This document shows positions 24,670-33,689 of a stretch of DNA of 64,000 nt, piece after piece; position 1 is the first letter of the stretch; the number at the start of each line of letters is the position of its first letter. The position numbers and the translations under genes are program-made. This stretch comes from Chloroflexota bacterium (GTDB taxonomy: Bacteria > Chloroflexota > UBA11872 > UBA12225 > JAJDUF01), in contig JAJDUF010000022.1 in NCBI GenBank assembly GCA_022826725.1, forward strand, positions 186,001 to 250,000, read 5' to 3'. The notes beneath the pieces were generated by a model, which was given only the letters and a program-made list of their open reading frames with translations, was not told the DNA's origin and ran no database searches.

Positions 24670-25131
24670 ATGACCCAGCCCAATCCCCTTCCCCCCGGCG
24701 GCCAGCGGCGTCGGCACGTCCGCGTACCCCTCAGTGCAGACCAGGCCGGCCGCGCCCAGCTCGCCGTAGTATCCCCGACGACGGGAACCGTCACTACCTT
24801 GGCGGATGTCCAAGCCGTTGACCTCAGTCTCGGCGGCGCCGGGTTGCGCTCCGGCCCGGACGAGTCACCAGCATCGGCAGCGGCCGAAGGGCTACGGTTC
24901 ACCAGCACCCACTACCTCTGCGAAGGTGCGGAGGTTCGGCTGACGGTTTGGCCGGCACAATCCGCCTGCGACGAGGAGTCCGTGACGATCACGGGCCGTC
25001 TGATTCGGGTGCGCGGGCGGCTGGCCCGGAATGCTGCCGGCGAGTTGACGCTGCATTATCGCTATGGCGTGCAGTTCGCCCCCGACTCGGCCGCCTCAGC
25101 CACCCGCGCCTTGGCTGCCCTGGAAACCTAA
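24670..25131 (+). CDS. PilZ-domain protein (putative cyclic-di-GMP binding)
   Basis: This 153-residue protein has the PilZ nucleotide-binding features: the QRRRHVRVPL basic motif at residues 12-21 (RxxxR-type) and DLSLGGAGL near residue 56 (DxSxxG-type). A beta-rich remainder ends YRYGVQF. It would act as a cytoplasmic c-di-GMP effector. The target is unknown. The start at 24670 follows GGAGG; an earlier in-frame start covers a repeat and is not credible. Confidence 0.75.
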   Translation: MTQPNPLPPGGQRRRHVRVPLSADQAGRAQLAVVSPTTGTVTTLADVQAVDLSLGGAGLRSGPDESPASAAAEGLRFTSTHYLCEGAEVRLTVWPAQSACDEESVTITGRLIRVRGRLARNAAGELTLHYRYGVQFAPDSAASATRALAALET

Positions 25132-25191
25132 TCCAGATAAGAATGGCCTCCGTGCGGCGTGACTCTCCCGCTGGCTCTTTGCCGTAACCGC

Positions 25192-25725
25192 TCAAGGGGT
25201 TCCGTTTAGGTCCACCTCAATAGATGGTGGTGGCTCATTGAACGGCTCCCCTCGGGCCTCGGCCCCCAAGCGTCGCTCATTCCACTCCTGCACCGCCGCC
25301 AGAGCTTCTCTACGGCCCTCGGCATGGCCCTCGGCGCGGCCCTCCGCACGTACTCTGGCGCGAGCTTGGGCGCGTGCTTGGACACGCTGTCTACGTGCTT
25401 GGGCTTGCCGCTTGCGTGCTTCGGCTTGCCTCCGCTCCCATCGCTCATCAAGCCATCTCTGTAGATCGGCTGCAATCACCATGGCCGTCTCCACTCCTTC
25501 CGCGAGCAATACGGAAAGCGCCGCTGATGTTAAGACCAGCGGTGCCAAGTTGGTCCAGAGCGCTAGAATCCCCGCCGTGAGGCTCGGCGTCCGAAAAACT
25601 GCTCCCTCCCATACTACCAGGAACGCGCCCCATCCGAGTTGGAGAGCAAAGCAGTTGAAGTAGAGATATTTTACTCGTGCCGGCACGCTCCAGATAGGTG
25701 CCCTGCGCTCATCGCGGCTTGCCAT
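25192..25725 (-). CDS. Membrane protein with long Arg/Ala coiled-coil tail, unknown function
   Basis: This 177-residue protein has two transmembrane helices (about 21-41 and 50-76). A 75-residue highly charged helix follows, with repeating RxxARxRA and AEGRAEGHAEGRREA units, probably a cytoplasmic coiled coil. The C-terminus is short and Pro-rich. No family was recognised. The start at 25725 (MASRDERR) or 25737 is undecided. An AT-rich segment (25760-25815) separates it from the divergent propeller gene. Confidence 0.5.
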   Translation of the reverse strand: MASRDERRAPIWSVPARVKYLYFNCFALQLGWGAFLVVWEGAVFRTPSLTAGILALWTNLAPLVLTSAALSVLLAEGVETAMVIAADLQRWLDERWERRQAEARKRQAQARRQRVQARAQARARVRAEGRAEGHAEGRREALAAVQEWNERRLGAEARGEPFNEPPPSIEVDLNGTP

Positions 25726-25881
25726 ATTCGATCCCAAAGTGCCCAGCGGCAGGGGGTGTTGGCCCTATACGATACTATACACACTATTTACATGTTATGA
25801 AAATCAAATATACCCAGCGCTTACGTGCCTCTCACCGCCCTGCTCGGTGTATCCTCAGAGGCCGTGGAGGGCAGCCGAGAG

Positions 25882-28353
25882 ATGGAAATGACTTCAGGCA
25901 GCACGTCCCTTGCCGAACGGCCTGATAGCCGGGCGCTACCGGGCGGCTGGGCCGGTGCTCTCGCCTGGAGCGACAGTGCCCCCTGGCTCGCGTGGACGGC
26001 CTGCCACGACCCGGAGCCGTCCCTGCTGTCCTATGCCCGCCAGGAATGGCCCCTGCGCTCCGGCCGGTCCCGCACCGAGTGGCGCCGCCGTTCGGCGGCA
26101 GCGCGGTTCACGCTCTCGCTGGCCCGCCTCGACGACCAGGCAGCGCCACTCGGCCGCGAGTTGGCCGAGAGCCGGCACGTCATCGAAGGGCCGGCCCTGG
26201 CGACATTGCCACAACAGGCTACGCCGGCCGTGATCTGGGCCGCGCGGCGGGACAAGGGATGCAGCCTCATGGCGGCCGTAACCGGCAGCCGCCATGAGGT
26301 CATCCATGCGGCGGCTGGCGCCATCCTCGCCCCCCAAGCGGCCGTAGACCACACCGGGCGGCTCTGGGCAGTCTGGCAGCAGTGGCCGCAAGCCGGCAGC
26401 AGTCCCGCGGCCCGCCCACGCATCGTGGCCGCCCACCGGCCGCTTGCTACGACCACACACAACCCGCCCAAATGGTCCGAACCAACATCGCTCTCCCCCG
26501 CTGGGCAGTCCGCCTGGTCACCTACCCTGGCCACCGGCCCCGACGGCGCGTTGTGGTGCGCCTGGGCCGCGTGGGACGGCACTGCCTATCAGGTCTTTGT
26601 CTGTCACGCGACAGCGGGCGCGACCTGGGGCGAACCGGCCCTGGTCTCACCGGCGCCAACCGGCTCGTTCCATCTCACCCCCGCTGTCGCCGTGGACGAC
26701 GGTTGCGCCTGGGTGGTCTGGAGCCGCACCACGCGTTGGGGGGAGCTGAACCACCGCTTCAACCACATTCGCTCCCTCCACGCTGCCACCGTGACTGCGG
26801 GTGCAGCCGGCGACCTCAGCGTCGCCCCCGCCCCCGGCCAACCGGTGCTGGGCGAGCCTGGACGCCTCCCGGTGGCTGCAATCCCGTTCCGGCACTCGGC
26901 CGAGGATGAGTTCATCAACCCGCAGTCGCCGCGCATTGTCCTCGGCCCGCAGGGACCGGTCGTGTTCTTCCGGCAGTTCCGTAGCGCCGCGTTCAAGGAT
27001 TTCGGCTGGACCATCTCCGCGGTGCAGCACACGGGCGCCGATTGGACTGCGCCTGAACGTCTGAGCACCCACAGCGGCGCCCCGGATAGCCCCTACGGTG
27101 CAATCCCCGCCAGCGCCGCCAGCGCTTCCTGGCTGCTCGCCTACCACGCCGGCGACTACACCCAGGCGCCGTCGCAGCACCCCTCGCACCCGGTCGAAAA
27201 CCACCGTCTCGTCGTGGAGCAGGTCCGGTTGACCGGCCAAGCATCGGCCCCTCCCGCCGACAGTCCGCCCACTACCGCCCCCGCCGCCCTGTCATCCGAG
27301 CGCACTACACCCCCGGCCGCCGCCCCGGCTCGTACCGCGACGGTGAACGGTCGGTCCTACGCGCTCCTCTTCGGCGATCTCCACCGCCACAGCGCCTACT
27401 CCAAATGCCTGTCCGCCAACGACGGCGACCCGCTGAATCACTGGCAGTGGGTCCAGGACGTGGCCGCGCTGGATTTCTATGCGCTCACCGAGCACCTCGA
27501 ATACATGAGCTATGCCGAGTGGCGACACGTCGAGGACCTGGCCGCGCTGCTCGCCACCGGCGGCGTGCTCGCGCTGTACGGCTTCGAGTTGGCTATTCCT
27601 CCGGGACACACGAACTTCTTCTACGCCGATCAAGCCATCGGGCACGATCTGCGGGTAGCGTGCCTCTCCTCGTCGGACCTGGCCGCCCTGTGGCCGAAGC
27701 TCGATGCCTGGCTACCACCGGGCAAGGTCGTCGCCATTCGTCACCATCAGGGGCACCGCGGCGACGATCTCGCCCGCACCTACGGACCCGCCTACGAGCC
27801 GGTCGCGGAGATCATCCAAACGCGCGGCGAGTACCCGCAGTGGGTGCAGTCGCTCTGGCGCCAGGGGTTGCGCGTCGGCGTCGTCGGCGCCAGCGATCAT
27901 TCCCGCGCCGCGCCGTTCGTCCAAGGGCTGACCGGCCTCTGGCTACCCGCTGGCGAGCGCTCGCGCGAGGCCGTGTTGGCCGGGCTGCAAGCGCGTCGCA
28001 CGTTCGCCACCAACGGCTCGCGGATGAGCGTCTTCCTCTCGGCGGCCGGCGTGGAGCACGATGAGGTGCTGGCCATGGGCGAGGCCGGCAGCGTAACCGG
28101 ACCGCCGCGCCTGCACCTCGCCGCCAGCGGCACGCGCCCGCTGGAGACGGTGGAGTTCTATCGCGACGACCGGCTGCTCCACATCGAGACCGTCCCGGAG
28201 CCACAAGTGCAGCTCGAATACACGGCCGCACCGCCGCCCGCTGGCGAGCATGCCTACTGGGTCCGCGTCACCCAGCAGCCGGAGCGGCACGGCACGCGGA
28301 CACATCCAGGCACCGCCTACAGCAGCCCCCTCTGGCTCACCACCCGGCCCTAA
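25882..28353 (+). CDS. Beta-propeller (sialidase-like) protein fused to a PHP/DUF3604 metallo-hydrolase domain
   Basis: This protein has about 823 residues. The first 460 contain repeated blades such as WSPTLATGPDGALWCAWAAWD and HLTPAVAVDDGCAWVVWSR, like exo-sialidase/Asp-box propellers. A Pro/Ala linker follows. Near residue 497 the motif LFGDLHRHSAYSK starts a PHP-type metal-dependent domain (DUF3604), continued by LTEHLEY, RHHQGH and VGASDHSR, which supply His/Asp/Glu ligands. It has no obvious signal peptide. It probably acts on a phosphorylated or sulfated carbohydrate, but this is inference. The start at 25882 or 25888 is undecided. Confidence 0.7.
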   Translation: MEMTSGSTSLAERPDSRALPGGWAGALAWSDSAPWLAWTACHDPEPSLLSYARQEWPLRSGRSRTEWRRRSAAARFTLSLARLDDQAAPLGRELAESRHVIEGPALATLPQQATPAVIWAARRDKGCSLMAAVTGSRHEVIHAAAGAILAPQAAVDHTGRLWAVWQQWPQAGSSPAARPRIVAAHRPLATTTHNPPKWSEPTSLSPAGQSAWSPTLATGPDGALWCAWAAWDGTAYQVFVCHATAGATWGEPALVSPAPTGSFHLTPAVAVDDGCAWVVWSRTTRWGELNHRFNHIRSLHAATVTAGAAGDLSVAPAPGQPVLGEPGRLPVAAIPFRHSAEDEFINPQSPRIVLGPQGPVVFFRQFRSAAFKDFGWTISAVQHTGADWTAPERLSTHSGAPDSPYGAIPASAASASWLLAYHAGDYTQAPSQHPSHPVENHRLVVEQVRLTGQASAPPADSPPTTAPAALSSERTTPPAAAPARTATVNGRSYALLFGDLHRHSAYSKCLSANDGDPLNHWQWVQDVAALDFYALTEHLEYMSYAEWRHVEDLAALLATGGVLALYGFELAIPPGHTNFFYADQAIGHDLRVACLSSSDLAALWPKLDAWLPPGKVVAIRHHQGHRGDDLARTYGPAYEPVAEIIQTRGEYPQWVQSLWRQGLRVGVVGASDHSRAAPFVQGLTGLWLPAGERSREAVLAGLQARRTFATNGSRMSVFLSAAGVEHDEVLAMGEAGSVTGPPRLHLAASGTRPLETVEFYRDDRLLHIETVPEPQVQLEYTAAPPPAGEHAYWVRVTQQPERHGTRTHPGTAYSSPLWLTTRP

Positions 28354-28419
28354 CCGCGGCCCTCACCTCTGACTGGGATGGATAAGTGCCAAGCCGGAGG
28401 GGCACAGCACGCTGCGTTC

Positions 28420-28454
28420 GTCCCCCTGCGCGGCGGGGGACCACAGGGGGGCTA
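28420..28454. repeat. Palindromic repeat, class E variant
   Basis: A GTCCCCCTGCGCGGCGGGGGACC stem with an ACAGGGGGGC tail, matching elements at 31780, 34828 and 43445. Confidence 0.6.
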
Positions 28455-28482
28455 GAGCATTCCGCCTGTCTTCCCTGGGTAC

Positions 28483-28863
28483 TTACCCCTGTGCTGATGG
28501 AGCCGGGGGCTGCGGTGCCAGCGCGAGGACCTCGTGGACGAACTCCTCGACCAAAGGCCGGCTGAACGCCAATTCGCCCTCTTCCATAAACCCGTGATAG
28601 AAGTTGGCATGGAACTTCTCTGCCAGACCAAAGCCCATTCGTAGACTGCGGCTCTGGACTTCATCGGACAGTCGGCCGATTGCCACCCGCAAGGCGCGAT
28701 GGCTGCCGCACGGCCAGCCCCGCGTGAGTGCGATAGCCGTTATGGCATGGCTCGCGGCGCCCCAGAGCTTCTCCGAGCCTTGTAAGTCGTCGCCGGCAGC
28801 GAACTCACGATCAGCCGCCGCGAGAAAATCCTCCGCCGTCTGCAAGTGCTCAGGAACGGTCAT
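28483..28863 (-). CDS. PaREP1/HEPN-like helical protein
   Basis: This 126-residue all-helical protein starts LQTAEDFLAAADREFAAGDDLQGSEKLWGAASHAI and continues with HANFYHGF. It matches the PaREP1/HEPN-related pattern in which a conserved Trp-Gly-Ala segment pairs with a later His. Such proteins often occur near nucleotidyltransferases as toxin-antitoxin-like pairs. No partner gene lies adjacent. A GTGGAG site precedes the start. Confidence 0.5.
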   Translation of the reverse strand: MTVPEHLQTAEDFLAAADREFAAGDDLQGSEKLWGAASHAITAIALTRGWPCGSHRALRVAIGRLSDEVQSRSLRMGFGLAEKFHANFYHGFMEEGELAFSRPLVEEFVHEVLALAPQPPAPSAQG

Positions 28864-28972
28864 CGCTCAATACTCCACCCGCCTTGCTCCCAGGGTTGGT
28901 GTCTATAGTTACTATGTATATCATACAGCTACTCGCAGGTCAAATGGGACACCGGAGCGAATAACCACCGTA

Positions 28973-29055
28973 CTCCCCCTCTCTACGTGGTGGAGTGGCC
29001 GCCGGCGTGATGGCAACCACTCTACTCCCCTCTCTACATGGTGGAGAGGGTGAGG
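28973..29055. repeat. Two tandem class C repeats
   Basis: Two CTCTCTAC(G/A)TGGTGGAG hairpins about 40 bp apart, the second with a GGGTGAGG tail, lie between the PaREP1-like and MaoC-like genes. The first is degenerate. Confidence 0.55.
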
Positions 29056-29066
29056 CACAAGCAGAA

Positions 29067-29501
29067 TCAGGACACCCAGCCCGTCCCACTGCCTACCACG
29101 ACGTGCTCCCCCCGCTGGTTCTCGCACCAGACCTCCATGTCAAACCTCGTCGCGCCCGCCTCCGGCAGCCGCGCGGACACCCGCGCTCGCGCCGTGATCG
29201 TATCGCCCACGTCCACGATGCGGATGAACTTCAGGCTCAGTCGCCCCCGCCCCAGCCAGCCCTCCCCGAAGAGGTCGATCATCAGCTCGCACAGGTAACC
29301 CTGCATCATCGCACCCGAAGCAGCCCGCGTCGGCAGCCCGCTCTGCTGGGCAGATGCCAGGTCGGTATGCACGTTCTTAGCTGGCCATCCATCAAACCGC
29401 GGCCAGCCGCCGGAGAACAGCCACGTCCGATACGAGGTCATCTTCTTCGACGGCCCGGCCACCTCATACCCCACCGCCGCGTCTTGCGTGAATCGTTCCA
29501 T
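29067..29501 (-). CDS. MaoC-like hot-dog-fold protein 1
   Basis: This 144-residue protein has the hot-dog hydratase pattern. It shows HTDLASAQQSGLP in place of the usual substrate-loop Asp/His motif, ASGAMMQGYLCELM, and FIRIVDVGDTITARARV. MaoC-like proteins hydrate enoyl-CoA thioesters, often as pairs. It is encoded 15 bp after a second hot-dog gene, so the two may form a heteromer. The substrate is unknown. Confidence 0.7.
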   Translation of the reverse strand: MERFTQDAAVGYEVAGPSKKMTSYRTWLFSGGWPRFDGWPAKNVHTDLASAQQSGLPTRAASGAMMQGYLCELMIDLFGEGWLGRGRLSLKFIRIVDVGDTITARARVSARLPEAGATRFDMEVWCENQRGEHVVVGSGTGWVS

Positions 29502-29516
29502 GCCCCCCGCTCCACC

Positions 29517-29972
29517 CTACTCCGTCTGTCCGGCCGCCCCGCGGGGCGGCCCGCCCGTGTAGGTGTACGTCGTCCGCCGCGTGAGCACCAGTACGCCATC
29601 CTCGTCAACAATCGGCGCCTCCACCACCTGATACTCCCGCCCCCGCCGCTCGTATCGCCCTGTCACCTTCCACGACACCCGGAAGCGCTTCCCCACCCGC
29701 GCCGGGCCGCTGTGCTCCACGTCCTCGTGCGTGTGGATGGCCGCCATGCCCGCCGGCAGGTAGAACGACGGACTCCGCGTGTTGTTGCTGAAGTTGATGA
29801 GCAGCGCCGGATGCACCAGCGCTGGGCCATCTGCCGTCCCCTCCATGTACCGTGGGTGCAAGTCCTCGACCGCGTACAGAAAGTTCTCGTTCATCTCCTC
29901 CGATACGTGAAACTCCAGCGGAGCAAACTCCTCACCCACCCGTAGCTCATCCGCCCGTCTATTACCCATCAT
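29517..29972 (-). CDS. MaoC-like hot-dog-fold protein 2
   Basis: This 151-residue protein has RVGEEFAPLEFHVSEEMNENFLYAV, HPALLINFSN and VGKRFRVSWKVTGRYERRGREYQV, as in the N-terminal half of two-domain MaoC hydratases. With the adjacent gene it would rebuild a complete double hot dog. The start is uncertain: ATG 29972 has a GAGGG site, but family similarity may begin about 12 codons earlier without a standard start codon. Confidence 0.65.
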   Translation of the reverse strand: MMGNRRADELRVGEEFAPLEFHVSEEMNENFLYAVEDLHPRYMEGTADGPALVHPALLINFSNNTRSPSFYLPAGMAAIHTHEDVEHSGPARVGKRFRVSWKVTGRYERRGREYQVVEAPIVDEDGVLVLTRRTTYTYTGGPPRGAAGQTE

Positions 29973-30039
29973 AGCCCTCAGCCACCCGTCATATTCCTGC
30001 GTGGCACCAACCTCATTCTCGCCGTTGCGCCTTATTCTC

Positions 30040-30221
30040 GTCATTGCGGCGGATGCCGCAATCCAGGGCCATACACAGCCCCCGTTCATCGCGCGGACTC
30101 CCCTTCCCTGAAGGGAAGGGGCCGGGGGTTAGGTCCGACTCGCCCCCAAGCCCAAAACCCACCCTTGTGAGGATACACTCCCCCTCTCCAAATGTTGGAG
30201 AGGGGGCCGGGGGGTGAGGCC
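30040..30221. repeat. Palindromic repeats: class B, D and C in one gap
   Basis: Class B (30040-30065), class D (30098-30136, CCCCTTCCCT...AGGGAAGGGG with a TTAGGTC tail) and class C (30179-30219) lie in series between the MaoC-like pair and the PaaK-like ligase gene. Confidence 0.7.
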
Positions 30222-30233
30222 CGCACCTCTCCC

Positions 30234-31613
30234 TCACCGCTCATCCACGAACCGGCTGAACTTGTAGCTCCCCGCAATCTCCGCAAAGCCGTCCGCCGGC
30301 AGGAACTCCACGCTCGGCGTCACTTCCACCGCCTGCTTCACCAAGCGCGGCACCGCCACGGCCGCGCGCTCCCGCGCCGCCTCGTCGCAGGCTACCCGCA
30401 CAATGAGCTTATCCTGCGAAAACGGATCCCGCCCGTCCTCCCGCGTCACGGCCACCTGGTACTCCGCGATGCCTTGCCGCAGGAGTCGCGACAGCTGCTC
30501 GTGCAGCGCCGCCGGATCAATCAACGTCCCGCGCACTTTCGTCAGACCGTCCGCGCGGTGCGGCCCGCTCAGGAACCGCGGTTCCCAGCGACCACAATGC
30601 GGACATGGCTCGTGTGTCAGCGCCACCACGTCACCCGGCGCATACCGCAGCAACACCGTCCCCCGCCGGTTGAGGTGGCTAATCAGCAACAGCCCCGGCT
30701 CGCCATCCGCCACCGGGCTGCCGGTGTCGGGGTCCACGATCTCCGTATAGAACTGGTCGGGTACCGCCTGGTGCCGTCCCCCTCCTTCGACGCACTCGAT
30801 GGCCGGCCCCTGCACTTCCGTAAACCCGTACCCGTTATTGATGATCGGTGCCGGACCACCCAGCGCCCGCAATCGCTGCCGCAGGTCCTCGCGCATCGGC
30901 CGCGGACACGGCTCGCCCATCACCATCGCCAGCCGCACCGCGCTGAAGTCCTTCCCCAGCGCCTGCGCGCGCAGCACCACCCGCCGAACGTAGGTCGTGA
31001 TGCCCCACAGCACCGTCGCCCGTTCCCGCTCGATCATCTCGATAGCGTCGTCCATCCGCTTATGCACCGGATAGTCCGCGTAAGCGCTGCCGGTCATGCC
31101 GGTCAGCAGCTTGCTCCCTACCGCCATCGCGCCCCACATCGCGCTCAAAAACCCCTGGTGCGGCACCGCGCTCAACGGAAAAAGATTCATCACCGTGTCC
31201 TGCGGCCCGACCCCGGCAATCGTGGCAACTCGCCCCAGATGATGAATACGGGCAAAGCGGTCATGCACCGTATCGTAGAACGGCGTCGGCTTGCCGGACG
31301 ACCCCGACGTGTAGATCACCTCCGCCAGCGTCGTTTCCTCCGGCGCCAGCCCGGCAATCCCCTCCAGCCGCAGTCGGAACCGCTCCGGGTCCTGCACGTA
31401 CTCCCGTTTGTGCAGGATCGGCAGCCGGCGCAGGTCCTCGACGGTCCGAAAGTCGTCGGCCGTCAGCCCCCGCTCCCGCAGCACGCGCCGGTAATGCGGG
31501 TGCCCCAGCGCACACAAGCGCATCATCCGCGGCAGCTGCTCATTCTGCCGCTCCCGCAGCCGCGCCCGATACTCACTCCCGGGCATTGCTCCGAAAACAG
31601 CCCCATCCGTCAT
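30234..31613 (-). CDS. Phenylacetate-CoA ligase-like AMP-forming enzyme
   Basis: This 459-residue protein matches PaaK-type adenylate-forming ligases: the P-loop YTSGSSGKPTPF, GVGPQDTVMN, a NNGYGFTEV core, and a C-terminal FAEIAGSYKFSR in place of the usual KTRRV-type end. A CPHCGRW cysteine pair may bind zinc. It would activate an aromatic or other carboxylate to a CoA thioester. The neighbouring hot-dog proteins fit a CoA-linked pathway. An ATG at 31586 is an alternative start; the frame further upstream is translated repeats. Confidence 0.8.
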   Translation of the reverse strand: MTDGAVFGAMPGSEYRARLRERQNEQLPRMMRLCALGHPHYRRVLRERGLTADDFRTVEDLRRLPILHKREYVQDPERFRLRLEGIAGLAPEETTLAEVIYTSGSSGKPTPFYDTVHDRFARIHHLGRVATIAGVGPQDTVMNLFPLSAVPHQGFLSAMWGAMAVGSKLLTGMTGSAYADYPVHKRMDDAIEMIERERATVLWGITTYVRRVVLRAQALGKDFSAVRLAMVMGEPCPRPMREDLRQRLRALGGPAPIINNGYGFTEVQGPAIECVEGGGRHQAVPDQFYTEIVDPDTGSPVADGEPGLLLISHLNRRGTVLLRYAPGDVVALTHEPCPHCGRWEPRFLSGPHRADGLTKVRGTLIDPAALHEQLSRLLRQGIAEYQVAVTREDGRDPFSQDKLIVRVACDEAARERAAVAVPRLVKQAVEVTPSVEFLPADGFAEIAGSYKFSRFVDER

Positions 31614-31641
31614 TCGCACCAATCCCTCATCAGCGCCCACC

Positions 31642-31950
31642 CGGCATTGCGGCGCAAGCCGCAATCCACCCCCGGCCCTATGCCCGTCATACCCGTGCCG
31701 GGAAACTCTGCAAGAGCCGTCATTCCCGCGAAATCGGGAATCCACCCATCCAGCCACCATCCCGGTATCCGCCACACCCCGTCCCCCCGTCGCGCGGGGG
31801 GACCATAGGGGGGCCGGACCCTAGCTACCGCAGCACGCCCCGCCCCCGCCACACACGTCCCTCCGCCATACTCCCCCTCTCCCTCTGGGAGAGGGCCGGG
31901 GAGAGGGCCTTCAGCCCCTTCCCTTTAGGGAGGGGGTTGGGGGTAGGTCT
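31642..31950. repeat. Cluster of five palindromic repeats of five classes
   Basis: In order: class B (31642-31669), class A (31719-31744), class E (31780-31815), class C (31871-31909) and class D (31915-31949). Together they fill almost the whole 346-bp gap between the ligase gene and the DUF4268 gene. No gene was seen. Confidence 0.75.
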
Positions 31951-31959
31951 GCCCCCCAC

Positions 31960-32937
31960 CTACACCACCAGCTCATCCAACCGCGGCCCGAACACCTCCT
32001 TGAACTTCAGCAGCCGCTCCACCATCCACGCCCGGATTTCCCCCAGCGTCTCCTCGTCATCATCAGGGCTTCTAGGTCGTACTACCCTGATTTCTGATGT
32101 CTTGCCTCTACTCCTGCGGTCCCATTCGAAGGTTTCCCCGAACTCGGCCTCAAGATCACCCTTGCGCTCCTCCAGTTGGTCGAATAGCTCCTTGTTCCAA
32201 TCCTTGTCGGGTCCACCGATGTATAGCTTGACGACAGCCCTTTCCTCCGACAAGTAGAAATTGGCGTCGTACTTCACCCCTTCAGCGTGTCCCGTCGGGA
32301 AGCTGCGATACGATTTAGGGTTTAGGCTCTGAGGCTCTATAAAGTTATGTTCTTCTCGCAAAGTATCTGTAAGTGGCCGCCAAAACTCCCGGTACCTCCG
32401 CCTTCTTTCCGATACCCTGCCCACTGTCCTGGTGGTCTGCTTGCGCCATTCGCTGGGCGTGACTACGGGTTTGAAATTGGGCGCACGTCGCGAATCGTCA
32501 ATCTGCCACAGCTCAACCTCTACGCCAAAGAAATCTGTGTCTTCCCCAGTGCGGCGATTGAGTAAGTCCAAGGCGTCCCGGTGCTCGTCCCGGAATTTCC
32601 TGGCAATCCAGACGACCACGTTGGCGTCAAACCCGGCCGCGTAGGTGAGCAGCTTGCCGAGATGATCGTGGTCGGTGTCTTCCAGTTGGTTCTCGATGAC
32701 TACCTGGCGGTTGTCCTGGTCACGTGCCAGGATGTCCAGCGAGTAGCTGCCAACGGGAGCTTCCTCTGCCTCCACTTCGAGACCCATACCCAGCGCATCG
32801 CTCAGTCTCCCGATGTTCTTTGCCAGCCAGGGCGTGAAGTCCGCCGCCTCGTTCTTCCAGACGCGACGGAGGTCGTCCTCCCGCTTGATCGTCCCCAAAT
32901 CCGGCCCGCCGCCGCTCGCTCCCTCGGAGTTACTCAT
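31960..32937 (-). CDS. DUF4268 protein with PD-(D/E)XK nuclease-like N-terminus
   Basis: In this 325-residue protein, the first 150 residues resemble a PD-(D/E)XK endonuclease core (VGSYSLDILARDQDNRQVVIENQLE: Asp, then Glu-x-Gln instead of Glu-x-Lys). DUF4268 follows, with WRKQTTR...RYREFWRPL and NFYLSEERAVVKLYIGG. Such proteins are scattered among bacteria and are thought to be linked to restriction or defence. Codon and base use are less GC-rich than in neighbours, suggesting transfer. The start at 32937 (MSNSEG) is preferred to one 10 codons upstream. Confidence 0.7.
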   Translation of the reverse strand: MSNSEGASGGGPDLGTIKREDDLRRVWKNEAADFTPWLAKNIGRLSDALGMGLEVEAEEAPVGSYSLDILARDQDNRQVVIENQLEDTDHDHLGKLLTYAAGFDANVVVWIARKFRDEHRDALDLLNRRTGEDTDFFGVEVELWQIDDSRRAPNFKPVVTPSEWRKQTTRTVGRVSERRRRYREFWRPLTDTLREEHNFIEPQSLNPKSYRSFPTGHAEGVKYDANFYLSEERAVVKLYIGGPDKDWNKELFDQLEERKGDLEAEFGETFEWDRRSRGKTSEIRVVRPRSPDDDEETLGEIRAWMVERLLKFKEVFGPRLDELVV

Positions 32938-33188
32938 CACGCGCTCCCCTACCCCACCGGCACGCATCAGTAGCCGGCGGTCCGCGGTCAGTATAGAGCA
33001 AGGCCCTCGCCCCTACCCCGCCCCGTCTCCCGCTGACCACTGACCACTGACGCGGCCGTTGTCTTCTCCCACACTCCCTCAATATGGCTTGGCGTTGGGA
33101 TGTGGCAGATGCAAGACCATCCTGGAGCACCGGGCACCGCCCGGCAGGAAAGTACACGTACTACCGTGTCAACTTACGACGGTGGCAC

Positions 33189-33500
33189 CGCCACCCAGCC
33201 GAGGGCACCGGGTCATGAGCGACCCCACGCCGCCCTGTGCGCGGCGCGGCATGGCCGTCTGAGTGCCGCTTCTACGGCACCGGGTGCTGACATACCCCCG
33301 ACCACCACGGCCGGGGCGCCGGGTCAGTACTGTCAGAGTGCCGCCCTTAGGGCACCGGGTCATGGCCGGCCCCTCGCCATTGCGGCGGGGGAGTCTTGTC
33401 GTGGCCGTCTGAGTGCCGCCTTGCGTGCACCGGGTGCTGACGTATCCCGCGCCACCACGTCGCGGGTGCCACGTCATCACCGTACGAGTGCCGCACCCAT
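33189..33500. repeat. Degenerate 75-bp tandem repeat, about four units
   Basis: Units start at 33261, 33336, 33411 and 33486 with GAGTGCCGC, followed by a GCACCGGGT box at offset 18. A more diverged 72-bp unit precedes them (about 33189-33260). The period is exactly 25 codons. On the minus strand it reads as a 25-residue repeat with a GTQT...TRC pattern. The units are too long and too diverged for a CRISPR array. Confidence 0.7.
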
Positions 33501-33689
33501 CGCCACCGCACCCTCGCCGGCCGGCCAGCGCCGGCTGCGACAGGAGGACTTGCCCCGCACTCCTGCCACTCCCAACACCCTCACCTACCCACACTCCCAC
33601 CAAGACATCACCCACGCCCGCACCATGGGCCGCCACACTACCAGGTACGCGCAATCCCGTCCCCGGCCTTCTGCCCGTCGCAGCGTGGA

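Noticed and set aside
30192-31808. 538-codon + strand frame
   Set aside because: It is an antisense shadow of the PaaK-like ligase gene; composition is Arg/Pro/His-rich, as expected from reverse reading of GC-rich codons.
33189-33500. Possible CRISPR array
   Set aside because: Units are 75 bp, abut without spacers and diverge along their full length; no cas genes are near.
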